From: Talinum fruticosum
Taxonomy: Eukaryota; Streptophyta; Magnoliopsida; Caryophyllales; Talinaceae
Length of the DNA stretch: 64,000 nt
Direction of reading: 5' to 3'
NCBI GenBank assembly: GCA_021018815.1
Contig: JAITYX010000130.1
Span: forward strand, 434,001 to 498,000
Numbering within the stretch: the first letter of the stretch is position 1; the number at the start of each line of letters is the position of its first letter. Both the position numbers and the translations under genes were made by a program. The notes under the pieces are model-generated. The model had not been told where the DNA came from, made no database searches, and was given only the letters and a program-made list of their open reading frames with translations. Below are positions 11,223 to 21,728 of this stretch, piece after piece.

Positions 11223-11911
11223 ATACTCAATGTTCACATCTCAACGAATCTTTTTCGAGTGACTCGTACTAGCCGTTACAACGGTTTTGAAACGCACCAG
11301 TCTAAAACAAGTCCGAACGGTCATTCTTCCTTGGTGCTTATAAATAGAAGCCACTCCACTAGACTTGATGATTTCCTGAACACATTGCTTAAAACTTATT
11401 TAGTGCATTCTTATTCAATCTTCAACTTACAACTCCTAATCTGTATTTTCTTACTTTCTAATTTGTAAAGAAAGTCTTGTAATCACTCATACTCTTTCTA
11501 CTTTGTTTGTAAATCCATTAAGTGAGCTATAAGGGCTAACTCAGCTGAATTGTCCCTAACCGTAAGGGTTAACTCGGTTAGAAAGTACTAGATCGGATAA
11601 GGGAACTTCGAGTCTAGGAAAACTTGTAAAGGAATTGTCTAAAGGAGCAATTATGGTAAGAGTCGGTCCTTTGTAATTATGGATGCAATTAGTGGATTTG
11701 ACTTGGTGCTTGGATTAGCACTGTCCGTAGTTTTCTTCCCCATGAGGGTTTACACATATATCTTTGCGCATTTCATTTTCCGAGTCCAATCTAGATTCGG
11801 AATCAATTTGTCTCGATCCGTGCAAAATTGTTTGATGTTTTTCTAAAATATTCCATCATCCTATTCACCCCCTCTCTAGGATGACTTAATCTCTCCAAGT
11901 GAAAACCTTCA
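11223..11911 (+). repeat. Sirevirus 3' LTR, second part
   Basis: Resumes the LTR interrupted at 2854. It carries the GAGTGACTCG motif, a TATA box, and the LTR end CACCCCCTCTCTAGGATGAC...ACCTTCA. These match the reverse complement of the LTR at 29572-31151, which begins TGAAGGTTTGCTC with CCTAGAGGGGGTGAAT inside. The flank after 11911 is AT-rich; the element's other flank is outside the window, so the target duplication cannot be checked. Confidence 0.85.
11339..11346 (+). promoter_or_regulatory. TATA box in Sirevirus LTR
   Basis: TATAAATA followed by GAAGCC. The same context occurs on the minus strand in the other Sirevirus LTRs (near 30225, 39528 and 61078), which supports a conserved LTR promoter. 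Confidence 0.7.
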
Positions 11912-13220
11912 AAAATTATTATCTAAAATAAATGATTAATTAAAATCGCCAATCACCATTTCATGTAAACCATTTTAAAATTAGATTTTGAAAATAAACA
12001 ATCTTAATAAGAGGTGCACCCCTCTTTCAAAAATTATCTTAAAAAATAAAAACCAAGAGAGCCGACGCTTTGTGGAGAAACTCCAGTCCGTGTATCACCG
12101 CCCGCCCCTACAAGGGTCGGCGCGCGAGGGCTGTTGGTTCCTAAAGGTACTGATAACTCAAGTCCCGCTTTGCATCCCATAAGGGACGCAATTGTCGACT
12201 ATGTGCCACCATGTATTTGCCTAGAATTACCCTTTTGAACCATAAAACCTTAGTCTGTCTAAGTTGTACCTTTTTTTCATTCCCATGCATGAATGAATGT
12301 GAATATTTTTACTATTTAACATTTTTGGTGAGCCTTTACATTAGGTTAGCTAGTTGAGGTTTTATTAAATAACCCTTACATGGGAGCAAAAGTAAAATAC
12401 AATATTAAACCTTCTTGAGTCATTCCTTTTATGTGCATTTTTAGCCAAAAGTCAAAATAAAATTTCCCTTTTAGGTCAATCCATTTGTCATATTTTTTGA
12501 GTCAGCCTAAATCTTTCCAACCTTGGTTATTTTCTTTCTAGACAGGTCCCGACTATCGGATATAGTCCGTGGTGGTTTTCCGTCCACTTTTTGAGGTGGG
12601 TCTCGTCGTGGACCTCCTCCTTACTTTAGTATGTCTTATGATTTAGCTTTGTTTCTCCGCATACTTACATTTTAGTCTAGTTTTAAATTCATCTCAATTA
12701 GGTGAGTCTTTTATTACGGTTAGCAAAATTAAATCCATCTCAAATTAGGTGAGTCTTTTAATGCATCTAGCTAAATTAAATTCATCTCAAAATTAGGTGA
12801 GTCTTTTTAGCTAAATGAAATTCATCTCTAATTAGGTAAATCTTTGTTTTCATTAGCCAAATTCATCTCAAATTAGGGAGTCTTTTATGGCATTTAGCAA
12901 ATTTCTTAAGTTTGACGAGAGTCAATGCATTAGCTAAATCAAATTCATCCCAATATAAGTGACTTCATTTGCATCATTGCAATTCATTTGGGTCAATCTG
13001 CAGTCTTTATGTACATCCTAATAAAAGAGCATATTCTTCCCTTTTCCTAATCTCTCTTTGGGTCTAGCGCTTAAGTCCCTTCTCCCCAAAAGCTTATTTC
13101 CTATAGCACGGTCCTAAGCACTTATCTTTTTAGGCTGCAGAATAGGAAAGCCTACTTTAATTAGGTTTCGTTGGAGTTCGGGTTCTAAAAGGCTAGAAAA
13201 GTTCGAGTAGGGAGTCCAAG
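11912..13220 (+). other. Untranslated 5' region of the plus-strand Tat element
   Basis: No gene is visible for 1.3 kb. It precedes the Tat gag remnant and contains a degenerate tandem repeat at 12684-12960. A 5' LTR start (TGTAGACACC in the minus-strand Tat copies) was not found on the plus strand, so the LTR is probably lost or cut by the Sirevirus. Confidence 0.45.
12684..12960 (+). repeat. Degenerate tandem repeat, about 50-bp unit
   Basis: AAATTCATCTCAAATTAGGT followed by GAGTCTTTT and a GCATTAGCTAAATT-like segment recurs about five to six times with indels. Such arrays are common in the untranslated regions of Tat/Ogre elements. Confidence 0.75.
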
Positions 13221-13224
13221 TACA

Positions 13225-14070
13225 ACATCTCCGCCTTCAACACCTCGATCAACTCTAGTACGACCAACCTTGGTGCAAGTAACAAGAATTTATACGATGC
13301 CCCGTCATCGAATAGTACCAAAAAACAATTCCCTTCCAATGGATGAAGAACCACAACCCTCTCCCATCATAACTTTGATAAATGAATCTTCGGGTAAAAT
13401 GGAAGCCCAGATTGAGGCTCAAGATTAAAAAATACAATTCATATCTAAAACCCCTGCTCTTACCCTAAATACTCTACGAAAACACAAGCAAAACAAAGAG
13501 GGAAAGGAGGAAGAAGAAGGATGTTGACCACCACCTAATGGTCCACCTTATGGGCAACCACCTCGTTATGGCCAACCTCCTATGGAAACTAACCCCGAAC
13601 TTAAACCTCATCCACGCATAGATCATATAGAAAGGATGCTAAGAGAGTCCTCCATATTCAAAAGTCACTATTATGACCTTACGGGATTCACTTCAATCTC
13701 TAAAGGAAAGTTGCATCCTAAATTTACCATGCCGGACATAAGGACAAGAAGACCGCTAATATGGGCAACACTAGCAGGGGGCTGATGTCAATGCCCTCAA
13801 TAGGTATACTAACTACACTCCAATAGATACTACTTATGCCCAAGCACTCGAGCGCTTACTCTCCAAAGGAATGATCATACTTCCGCCCATTAGAGCATAA
13901 TTAGAACCCGCGAAACAATCGAAAAACTAGGATGTGGGAAAATTTTGCAAATACCATCATGCACGACGACATTACTAAATAGTGTTTTACTTTCAAGAAT
14001 AAATTAGATAGTATGTTTTGAATGGTTAAATTCCTCTTCCTAAGGCCGCTTAGAAGCTAAGTAATAATAA
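13225..14070 (+). pseudogene. Tat-type Ty3-gypsy gag remnant
   Basis: Gag forms the particle and packages RNA. Readable pieces are IDHIERMLRESSIFKSHYYD near 13618 with KFTMPDI near 13720, then in another frame YTNYTPIDTTYAQALERLL (about 13806-13862), LLSKGMIILPPIR, and a degraded CxxH-type KFCKYHHARRHY at about 13945. The order fits Tat Gag, ending in the segment before the protease. The central retrotransposon-gag region between KFTMPDI and YTNYTP is missing or compressed. Several stops and frame shifts break the frame. The identification rests on motif memory, not on a search. Confidence 0.65.
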
Positions 14071-14379
14071 AAACCTATTTAGTAGAACATTCGCCATATT
14101 TTCTAAACCCATTCCATGTCGGTGGGATCCCTCTGTCTTCATTTAAGATATAGATGAGCCCAAGTCACAAATCAACCTACCCAATTAGACCCAGACAATA
14201 TGTGGACTTTAGGTAAGTAGAAAAGGATATGTATGAGACTAAGGATGACAATGATGATAACTTCGTGGTATGCAACCCCTAGAAGGTGATAGCTTTTGGG
14301 GAGAACCAAAGATTTATAAAGTCTAGTTCCTAATAAGATCCGGACGATATAACTCACAAATAGGTCGACAACGGACTCA

Positions 14380-15060
14380 AAAATTGAAGCTGTCAAAGAA
14401 GAAGACCCAATCATTAACCAGCTTCAGAAATTTGAAGCTGACATATCCATTTGGTAGTTAATATCCGCCTCTTAGAAGCGTAGAGAAGCCTTGATTGATG
14501 CACTAAGTAAGATGAAGGTGTCCCCTAAAGCCACATCTTATGAGGTAGTAGGATTGGTTAACACTAAATATGGAATCATTACTTTCCAAAAGAAGAACCT
14601 ACCTAAAGAAGGAATTACACACAACAACACTCTTTATTTAACTCGTCACTTGCATTAATAAGTTCATACCCTTGACCTTAGTAGACAACACGTCGGTTAT
14701 AAAAGTCTCGCCCATGGAGGACCGCTAAGAGGTTAGGCATAAAAGAGCAACAACTCTCTAACCAAACTATTCATCTAAGAACCTATTCCAAAACAACAAT
14801 ATTAGGAATGGTGTCTCTCCCTATCAATGTTGGGCTAGTGGTAAAGAACATTAATTTTCAGCTCTTAGACATCCGTGCCACTTTAAACCTTCTTCTAGGG
14901 CACCCTTAGTTGTATGCCCACCAAGCAGTGCCCTCACTGTACCAAAAGGTTAAAATGATTGTCGAGCACAACTAGTAACTATCAAGGGAGATAACCTTTG
15001 TGTTACAATAACTTCTAAAGAGTCTCGTCTTTGAAATCGAGCATGATGCCAATGACGAAG
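14380..15060 (+). pseudogene. Tat-type aspartic protease remnant
   Basis: Reading by pieces, 14400-14610 gives EADISIW, then REALIDALSKMKVSPKATSY and GIITFQKKNLPKEGITHNNT, which is the typical lead-in to the Tat protease. A degraded active-site region follows (LVDNTSVIKV at about 14678-14707, where the family has Asp-Asn/Ser-Gly). Near 14860-15000 come LLGHP and AVPSLYQKVKMIV, matching the C-terminal part of the fold. Stops and shifts occur throughout. The enzyme would process the Gag-Pol polyprotein; this copy is inactive. Confidence 0.65.
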
Positions 15061-16070
15061 ACCTGTATGGATTCAAACTGTAGTTGTTGTACAAAAGGAT
15101 AAAGCACCTCTAGAATTTAATCCTTGTACTAATCCTAGAAACCATTCGATGTTAAAGAAGAAGGGTACTTTCCCGGACTAGCTATAGGACGAAAGGCATA
15201 CCACCCAATCTATTTGCCCCTAAAACCCACTAACAATTACAAATTTAGCCTAGGCTACCACCCAACTACCTAGGAAGTAGCCCAAGCTAATTGAAAATAT
15301 AAGCTAAAAGGACCTTTAGTAGTACACTCAATTAAGCATTTTCCTCGCACCTTAAGTGGGTAATTTCTTAAAGAAGGGGATGGCTTCCCTTATTATGATT
15401 TTCCTAAGCCATACTATATGAAAGAAAAGGGCATCCTAGTCTCGGGATTAGAAATCTTCAACGACTATTAGATGCTAGAAGAGGAGCACCCTACCTCCTT
15501 AAAACATAATTGTCCACTTAAGACTGGAGCAACTTGGCCGAGAACAACATCTTCGGTCTGTTGTTCGAACAAGAGAAGTGCTTAGAGGGGGATACAGGTT
15601 CGATCTTGTCAAAAGCTATGTCGCACCCAAAGTTTGACCCATCGAGGTTCATCACCGACGTAGATGAAGAAGGTCCAAGCATGTCACTTAGATTACACTA
15701 AAGAGGGCCAAGAGTTTGTTGTCATCCTAGTAGAGCAATTTATTTTAGAGTCTCGTGGCTAGAGCTGATTTTTCTTTTTCCAATTCTATAATTTCCATTT
15801 CTAAGTCTCGATTTACTTTGTTCCTTGTTCAATATTGCTCTTTGCCTCCTCCTCGTTCTTAATTGCTTTACCGCTAATGATGAACAAGAAATTCCTAAAG
15901 AATTAATAAAATCTATGGAAGATCATGAAAATCGCTAACCAATTTTAGATGAGACAATCAACATTAGTTTAGGATCACCGGATCAACCCCAAGAGCTGAA
16001 AATTAGGAATCTAAGTTCATAAGAGCATAAGCACTTTACTTCACTCCTTACGAGTTTGTAGATGTCTTTG
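15061..16070 (+). other. Protease-RT linker of the Tat element
   Basis: About 1 kb with scattered open stretches but no domain that I recognise. In Tat elements this position holds a poorly conserved linker between protease and reverse transcriptase. Confidence 0.4.
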
Positions 16071-17340
16071 CCTCGATCCTAGAGAAACATATTGTGGATA
16101 GATCCTATAGTGGAACATAAAATTCCACTCTATGAAGATGCCTAATGGGTTAACCAAAAGTTTAGAAGGATAAAACTTGAGTGGGCCTTACAGATCGAAA
16201 AGGAGGTTCAAAAGAAGATAGACGTCAAGTTCATTAGAGTAGTCCATTATCCTCAATAGGTAACAAATGTTGTGTCGCTCTCGAAGAAAGACGAAGCGTT
16301 AGGATTTGTGTCAACTTTAGGAATCTGAATAAGGTAAGCCTCAAAGATGACTTTCCTCCACCACGGATAAATGTTTTAATTGACAACACGACAGTGCCAT
16401 GCTCTACTCTCCTTTATGGATGGTTATGTTGGATATAACCGAGTTAAGATGACAGAGGAGGATATGGAGAAAATAAGCTTCATCACTCAATAGGGGATGT
16501 ACTTGCTATGTAGTCATGTCATTCGGTCCGACTAATATCAAAGGACATGCATGACGTTGTTGCATTATATGCTCCATGAAAAGTTGAGGTAACTTCAAGA
16601 TTATCAAGTCCAAAGACAAGGCAGGTAACTTACCTAGCCTTAGAAAATTCCCCGAGGGATCGAGGAAGTACAACATGCGCCTCAACCCTCGAAGTGTGCC
16701 TTTCGGGTGACCTTAGGTAAGCTATTAGGCTATGTAGTAAGTCTTAGAGAAATCGAGGTTGATCTATCCAAGATGAAAGCCATCTAGGAGATGCAACCAC
16801 CAAAGACCAAGAAGAAAGTACGAGGTTTTCTAGGATGTCTTCAATATATTAGTCATTTCATATCAAAAATTGACTAGGGTCTCGTGAACCTATCTTTAAG
16901 AAGCTCAAGAAGGGAGCCAAACCTATCTCGGGATAATGAGTGTCAAGGAGTTTTTGAAAAGGTTAATGTGTACTTAACGAGACCACCCGTTTTAGTTATT
17001 CCACAACTCGTAAATCCATTACTTTTATATCTCACCACCACAAGACTCGCAGTGGGAGCCATGGTAGCTTAACGGGATGAAACGGAAAAACCTATCATGT
17101 ACTACCTAAGCAAGAAATTTTTAGAGTATGAAACCCGGTATACTCCCCTAAAGAAAACGTCCTTGCCTTTTGTTTAGGTCACTAAAAAGCTCGGACCCTA
17201 CATGCTTACCCAATCGGTACAAGTAGTAGCGCCAATAGACCCCTTCAAGTATATTCTGGAGCAACCAACTATGAGCGAGTAAGATAGCTTGATGGACAGT
17301 TATGTTATAAGAATTGGAACTCAAACACATCCCACAAAAC
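16071..17340 (+). pseudogene. Tat reverse transcriptase and RNase H, degraded
   Basis: RT copies the genomic RNA into DNA and RNase H removes the RNA. The DNA at 16080-16500 reads, across frames, WALQIEKEVQKK, VTNVVSLSKKDEA, then ALLSFMDGYVGYNRVKM, the region around the first catalytic Asp. The YxDD segment expected near 16600 is not visible and is probably deleted. The thumb and RNase H side follows: LGKLLGYVV, KKVRGFLGCLQYISHFIS (about 16810-16865), RPPVLVIPQLVNPLLLYLTT (about 16980) and YLSKKFLEYETRYTPL (about 17103). A frame at 16884-17072 is open. This copy cannot be functional. Confidence 0.75.
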
Positions 17341-17703
17341 GCAATTAAGGAGAGACTTATGTTAGAATTTTTAGCCGATCTACTCGACCACCAAAGAACA
17401 ACCAGAAAAGTTCAATTTTCCGGACAAGGGAATTCCGTAGTTAAAGTTAAATATATGGAAGATATTTTTTACGGCGCTTCCAATCATAAGGGCTTTGGCA
17501 TAGGAATTCTTTTACTATCGCCAAAGGGAGCACATACTCCTATCTCGGTTAAGCTCGATTTCAAGGTCACTAACAATGCTCGCGAGTATGAAGCATGCAT
17601 AACAAGACTGCAAGTCGCCATAGAAATAGGAGCAAGAAACATTAGAGTTTATGGTGACTTAAGTTTGATCATTAATCAAATCTCGCAGAAATGGAAGGTA
17701 TGA
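17341..17703 (+). pseudogene. Tat aRNH (second, archaeal-like RNase H) domain
   Basis: A continuous frame ending at 17703 contains GFGIGILLLSPKGAHTPISV, then NNAREYEACITRLQVAIEIG and VYGDLSLIINQI. This is the second RNase H that distinguishes the Tat clade among plant Ty3-gypsy elements. The usual acidic residues are partly recognisable: Glu of AREYEA and Asp of VYGD; the first Asp (DG/DGA context) reads EDIFYGASN here, so it may be displaced. The frame begins inside the end of the preceding RNase H (LEFLADLLDH near 17360). This is the best-preserved domain of the element. Confidence 0.8.
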
Positions 17704-18124
17704 AGTGAAGCCTTGGCACCCTCCCAAGCGCACTTAATGGAAATAGCAAAACACTTTGACTAAATTTCATATACATACCTTCATATGGATGATAATTAGT
17801 TTGCAGATGCCTTATATAGCCAAACTCGGATCCATGATCAAGCATTCCTTGTGGCATTCACTAAATGCCTATTAGTATAGAATGGAGAAGTATGTCCATG
17901 CATGTATACACGTTGGAAGTGTTCAATACTGACCAAAACAGTTGGTATTAGGATATTTATCGATATTTAGTTAGTGAAGAATACCAACTGGACTTCACGC
18001 CTAAAGGCCATCGAGCCATTCGCATGTTAACCGCCCAACATTTTCTAAATTAGGGGACAAATATATAGGAAAACCGATATAGGCGTTAGCTTACTTTGCA
18101 TTACTCAATGCAAAGCAAAGCGTA

Positions 18125-18180
18125 TAATGTCCGACATTCATGGTGGATAATGTCCGACATTCATGGTGGAGAATGTCGAC
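18125..18180. repeat. 23-bp tandem repeat inside Tat pol
   Basis: TAATGTCCGACATTCATGGT plus GGA is repeated at 18125 and 18148, with a partial third unit from 18171. It lies between aRNH and the integrase zinc finger and probably arose by local slippage. Confidence 0.85.
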
Positions 18181-18184
18181 CTCA

Positions 18185-18960
18185 CATGAATGGAAGAATG
18201 TTGGTTTAAAAAATTCAGAGATTAGGGTATTATTGGTCAACAATGGCAATCGATTGTCATGAGTTTGTTAAAAGATGTCGCAAGTGTCAAATATCTCGTA
18301 AATTTGCAGCACCAAATGCCTTCTTTTCGACAACACTTACATCACCCTTTCCATTCTAAGCTTGGGGCATAAGGTGACCCCTAAAGGAAGAGGAGGTCAT
18401 GATTTCGTCCTAGTAGCAATTGACTACTTCACCATGTGGGTTGAAGTTGCATCCTATGTAACCATAACCTCGAAGCATATAGCAAAATTTCTAACTTACA
18501 ACGTCTTTTGCCGATATGGGGTACCACTTAAGTTGATCAATGACCATGGTAGTCACTTTAAGAAAGAGGTAGCAAACTTACTCGAAAAGTATAAAATCGA
18601 GCATACAACTCTTCACCTTATCGCCCTCATTGAGGCAGACTAATAGAAATCGCCATCCCCTCTTTAAGGATCATAGCCGAAAGTCAAATCCCAAAAGCAG
18701 TCTGGGCCAAAGCACGCTATGAAGAGTTGATTTTATTAGATGAAAGATGTTTACGTGCTTTACTTAATGTCCAAATATGCCAACCTCGTATATCAAGGGC
18801 ATTCAATAAAAAGGTTAGACCTCGTCATTTACAAGTTTGTGATATCGCCCTTAAGGAAATAAGAGCACTTATTCAAGACCCGAGAGGGAAATTTAGGCCC
18901 AAACGGTAAAGACCCCGCATCTTCCGTCAAAACTTGCCGAGTGCAGCGATCAAGTCGACA
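18185..18960 (+). pseudogene. Tat integrase, degraded
   Basis: Integrase joins element DNA to the host genome. The zinc-finger end CHEFVKRCRKCQ is at about 18256-18292. The core follows in an open frame at 18362-18643: VLVAIDYFTMWVEV holds the first Asp and LINDHGSHF the second. The Glu segment after 18640 is disrupted by a stop. The C-terminal part (18727-18909) contains RAFNKKVRPRHLQVCD and DPRGKFRPK, the same tail as in the minus-strand copy at 63447-63668. Stops between the parts make it inactive. Confidence 0.8.
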
Positions 18961-19365
18961 AAATTAGACGAGGAAGAATTATTTCAAGTACACAAATCTG
19001 GACTAATTGAATAAATATTATGTTTAGCACTAAACTAAACAACTTAGGCAAAAACCGAGCCCAACTCCAAACTAGGCCACGGCCCTAACCGACGTCGGTT
19101 AATGCCCGGTCAACGAGAGAACGCTCGGGCCTAGTTCGATCACTCCAGCTTTCTTTTCCTATGTTTGGTTATTTTTGCGATAGTCCATTTTAGGCGGTCC
19201 GTTACATGTACTTATGTTGTTATAGTGAGCGATTAAATTATAATAAAGCATAAAAATAAGCATAATACTTATCCGAGTACATAACTAAAAGGGAAACAAC
19301 AAGCATAAAACTTGAAAAAATAAAGTTCTAAAGAGGTAAAACAAAATCAAGTAAAATTAGCTTTT
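18961..19365. other. Spacer between integrase and the antisense genes
   Basis: AT-rich, no ORF of note. The segment TTTAGCACTAAACTAAACAA near 19022 has a counterpart near 63370 in the second Tat copy, so the spacer belongs to the element. Confidence 0.5.
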
Positions 19366-20660
19366 TCTAATTTCTAAAGCCCTAGTCTTTTTTACTTTCT
19401 TCCCTTTTGGGTCACTTCATTTAGTTGCATCTCCTTGGGTTTGTTAATTTACTTCCTCAATCCTACGTGACCTTTTATCTTCTTCGTCTTTAGCGTCCGC
19501 CTCTCTCCTGCAAGCCCGCTCATCGGCTTATGGGGCTACTTTGCAGATCCGTAGGGGTGCAACAATAGGAGCATCCCTCATCCGATCTCATCATGAGCCC
19601 TCAATCTCCTACGAGTTATAGGATCGGCTTTCCTTATCCACTTAAGGTAGAATTCAGAGACGGCTTCAGATTGCGTCCGCCAGGACTCTCCAACTATAGC
19701 AAGTTTATCCAGAGCTCACACCAAGATTGGACTCATCTAGCACTACTCCAAACACCAAGTGAAACAAGAGGAACGCAATCCAAGTATGGTATATCGTGTG
19801 CCCAACCCATTTGCCGCATAATACGGTCGGAAGCAGTAGTATGTGCTGAATTCAAATCCCAGCAGATGCACATAGGGATACCTCATGGAATATATCTTAA
19901 ATTGGGACGCATGCTAATACTTAATATACCATATTATAGGACGATTGGCGTTCAACCACGTCTCCCACCGAGAAGCACCTCAATCGATCAATGCTGCATG
20001 ATGCAACCTCTTACATAATTTAGATGCTAGGTACATATATATCCTTACGGTTCTAAAACCAACCCCATGTTCTCAACCAACTAGATCTACACACAATAGA
20101 TGCAAAAGTTAGAAAAATAGCGTATCCGCCTGATTAGTCCCGGTTTACAACCCAACATGAGTACAAAAAGGATAGGGTTAGGTTTAGCCAGTGCTGTGCG
20201 TGCCCACTCGCTACCCGATGCCATGTTTCGATGCCATCAATGGGGTTTCAACGGCCATTCTAATCGTTACCTGTAGTAATAAGAGGCTACCGAGTGAAAT
20301 ATTCATTTGGATTCACCTCAATCGGGTCTAATCCCAAAAATGTCTCAAGCAAGAATAAGGGCGGGGAATGATAGTCCCCGAGTTACTTCGCCATATTTAG
20401 TAATGCAACAGGCGCTCTATCTCTATGGCCTCCCACCAACAGGAAGCCACCAACCATGCACATAATGATAGCCCAATGCTTTAAGACATACACCGGACTC
20501 GCCTCTACTAATAGAAAAATATATATATATATATAATAACAAGTTGACTAGATTTACCTCGTCCCTAATTGGGATCCACTCTAGACCCCCTATTCAAATC
20601 TAGTAGTTTCTTGTAGGTTCTCACCATGTTAGTTGATGAAATAAGAATAATAGGCTTAGT
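19366..20660 (-). pseudogene. Antisense gene remnant 1 of Tat element (unknown protein)
   Basis: Read on the minus strand, this holds pieces that match the plus-strand segment 62206-63000 beside the other Tat integrase. Shared features are HPYVHLLGFEFSTYYCFRPY-like coding at about 19895-19840 (HPFLRLLGLKTNTYYF in the other copy), VSEFYLKW (VSEYYLQV) and the closing KKGRK-like basic stretch. Upstream, near 20629, ATG GTG AGA ACC starts MVRTYKKLLDLNRG, followed by a possible splice donor GAG|GTAAAT near 20565. The frame is broken. I do not recognise the protein; it may be a second exon group of the PMD-type gene next to it or a separate additional ORF, as known for Tat elements. Confidence 0.5.
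20518..20535. repeat. (AT)n microsatellite
   Basis: Short AT dinucleotide run within the spacer or intron region of antisense remnant 1. Confidence 0.85.
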
Positions 20661-20710
20661 TCGACCGTGGTGACTATAACCCAATATGCCGTTGAACTCC
20701 TCGGGAGGGG

Positions 20711-20720
20711 GCACAACTCT
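20711..20720. repeat. MITE target-site duplication, left
   Basis: GCACAACTCT, repeated exactly at 21012-21021 on the other side of the MITE. Nine to eleven bases is the size made by Mutator-like transposases. Confidence 0.85.
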
Positions 20721-21011
20721 AAGTGCTCATATTAAAATGCCATTGAATTATCTCGGAATGTCAAAAATGCCACTAATTAATTTGATGGTCAACGATTGAC
20801 ACTAAACTAATTATTATGGGTAAAAATGCCACTTTAGCTCATTTTATCCATTCCTACACCATTGATCTAATGACATGTATACGAATGAAATTTCATTAGT
20901 GGCATTTTTTACGCATAATAATTAGTCTAGTGGCAATCGTTGGTTATCAAATTAATAAGTGGCATTTTTGACATTCCGAGATAATTTAATGGCATTTAAA
21001 TTCGAGCACTC
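20721..21011. mobile_element. Fold-back MITE, Mutator-like
   Basis: A 291-bp inverted repeat with no coding capacity. The left arm (from AGTGCTCATATTAAAATGCC) and the reverse complement of the right arm (from AGTGCTCGAATTTAAATGCC) match over about 115 bp, including TTATCTCGGAATGTCAAAAA and AATGCCACT. A perfect 10-bp direct duplication flanks it. Long terminal inverted repeats with a 9-11-bp duplication are typical of Mutator-type MITEs. It is inserted between the two antisense gene remnants of the Tat element. Confidence 0.88.
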
Positions 21012-21021
21012 GCACAACTCT
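21012..21021. repeat. MITE target-site duplication, right
   Basis: Exact second copy of GCACAACTCT. Confidence 0.85.
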
Positions 21022-21728
21022 CAAACCCAAAATCTAAAGACACGCATCGTGGCATCCCAAAAGGCCACCGCAGCCCTCAAAAGTGTCCATTGGATTTCAC
21101 CCGCCTAATGGTGAATAATGTGTTTAGCCGTACACCTGGGAGTCCTACTTTTCTACGTCCCCATATTGTGCATCCATCGGGTCAACTCACCCATGTAGTT
21201 CATTTTGGAATAGATGTAGGAAGTTTTGGGAGTTTGTGATCTGTTTCACAAAGTTCCTGTTAGGTTTTCAGTTGTGTTCTTTTTGGAAAACCTATTGCGA
21301 CATAATTTATAGATATTTTTCAAGACTCTATCCCTTGTTAATCTCACTTGCTCGCGTCAAACACCTCGGAGCCCGATCCGTTGATCGGCGTTAGATTATT
21401 CAACCAGTTCACTAGCCCGCCTTGTGGCCAACATTTACAATTGGGCTACTTTATTTCTTTCAGCCTATTTAATTTGCGGTTCATATTTCGATTACTCAAG
21501 GTCATGCTTCTTTTAACTTATCATTTCAATTTCTCTTTTTATTATTTTCTTTAGAGAGTAATAGGGGCTGTGTGAAATTTTTTCAAATTTGTATTTGAAA
21601 TTTTTTTTCGCATTATATAAATAAAGAAAGCATTTTAGATTGAGTGGTTGTATTCATCTTTTTACATAATGTCTAATCATAATGATAAGTACATATATAT
21701 TAACTAAAAGCAACCTACAAGTGGTTAT
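21022..21728. other. Spacer between antisense remnants
   Basis: About 0.7 kb, AT-rich towards its right side, no domain recognised. On the minus strand it lies directly after the stop codon of the PMD-type gene and is probably its 3' untranslated region plus spacer. Confidence 0.4.

Noticed and set aside
12684..12960. CRISPR-like array of repeats
   Set aside because: Units are degenerate without uniform spacers, and the context is a plant retrotransposon.
19593..20018. Plus-strand ORF of 141 codons
   Set aside because: The minus strand of this interval matches the antisense remnant at 62206-63000; the plus frame shows no domain.
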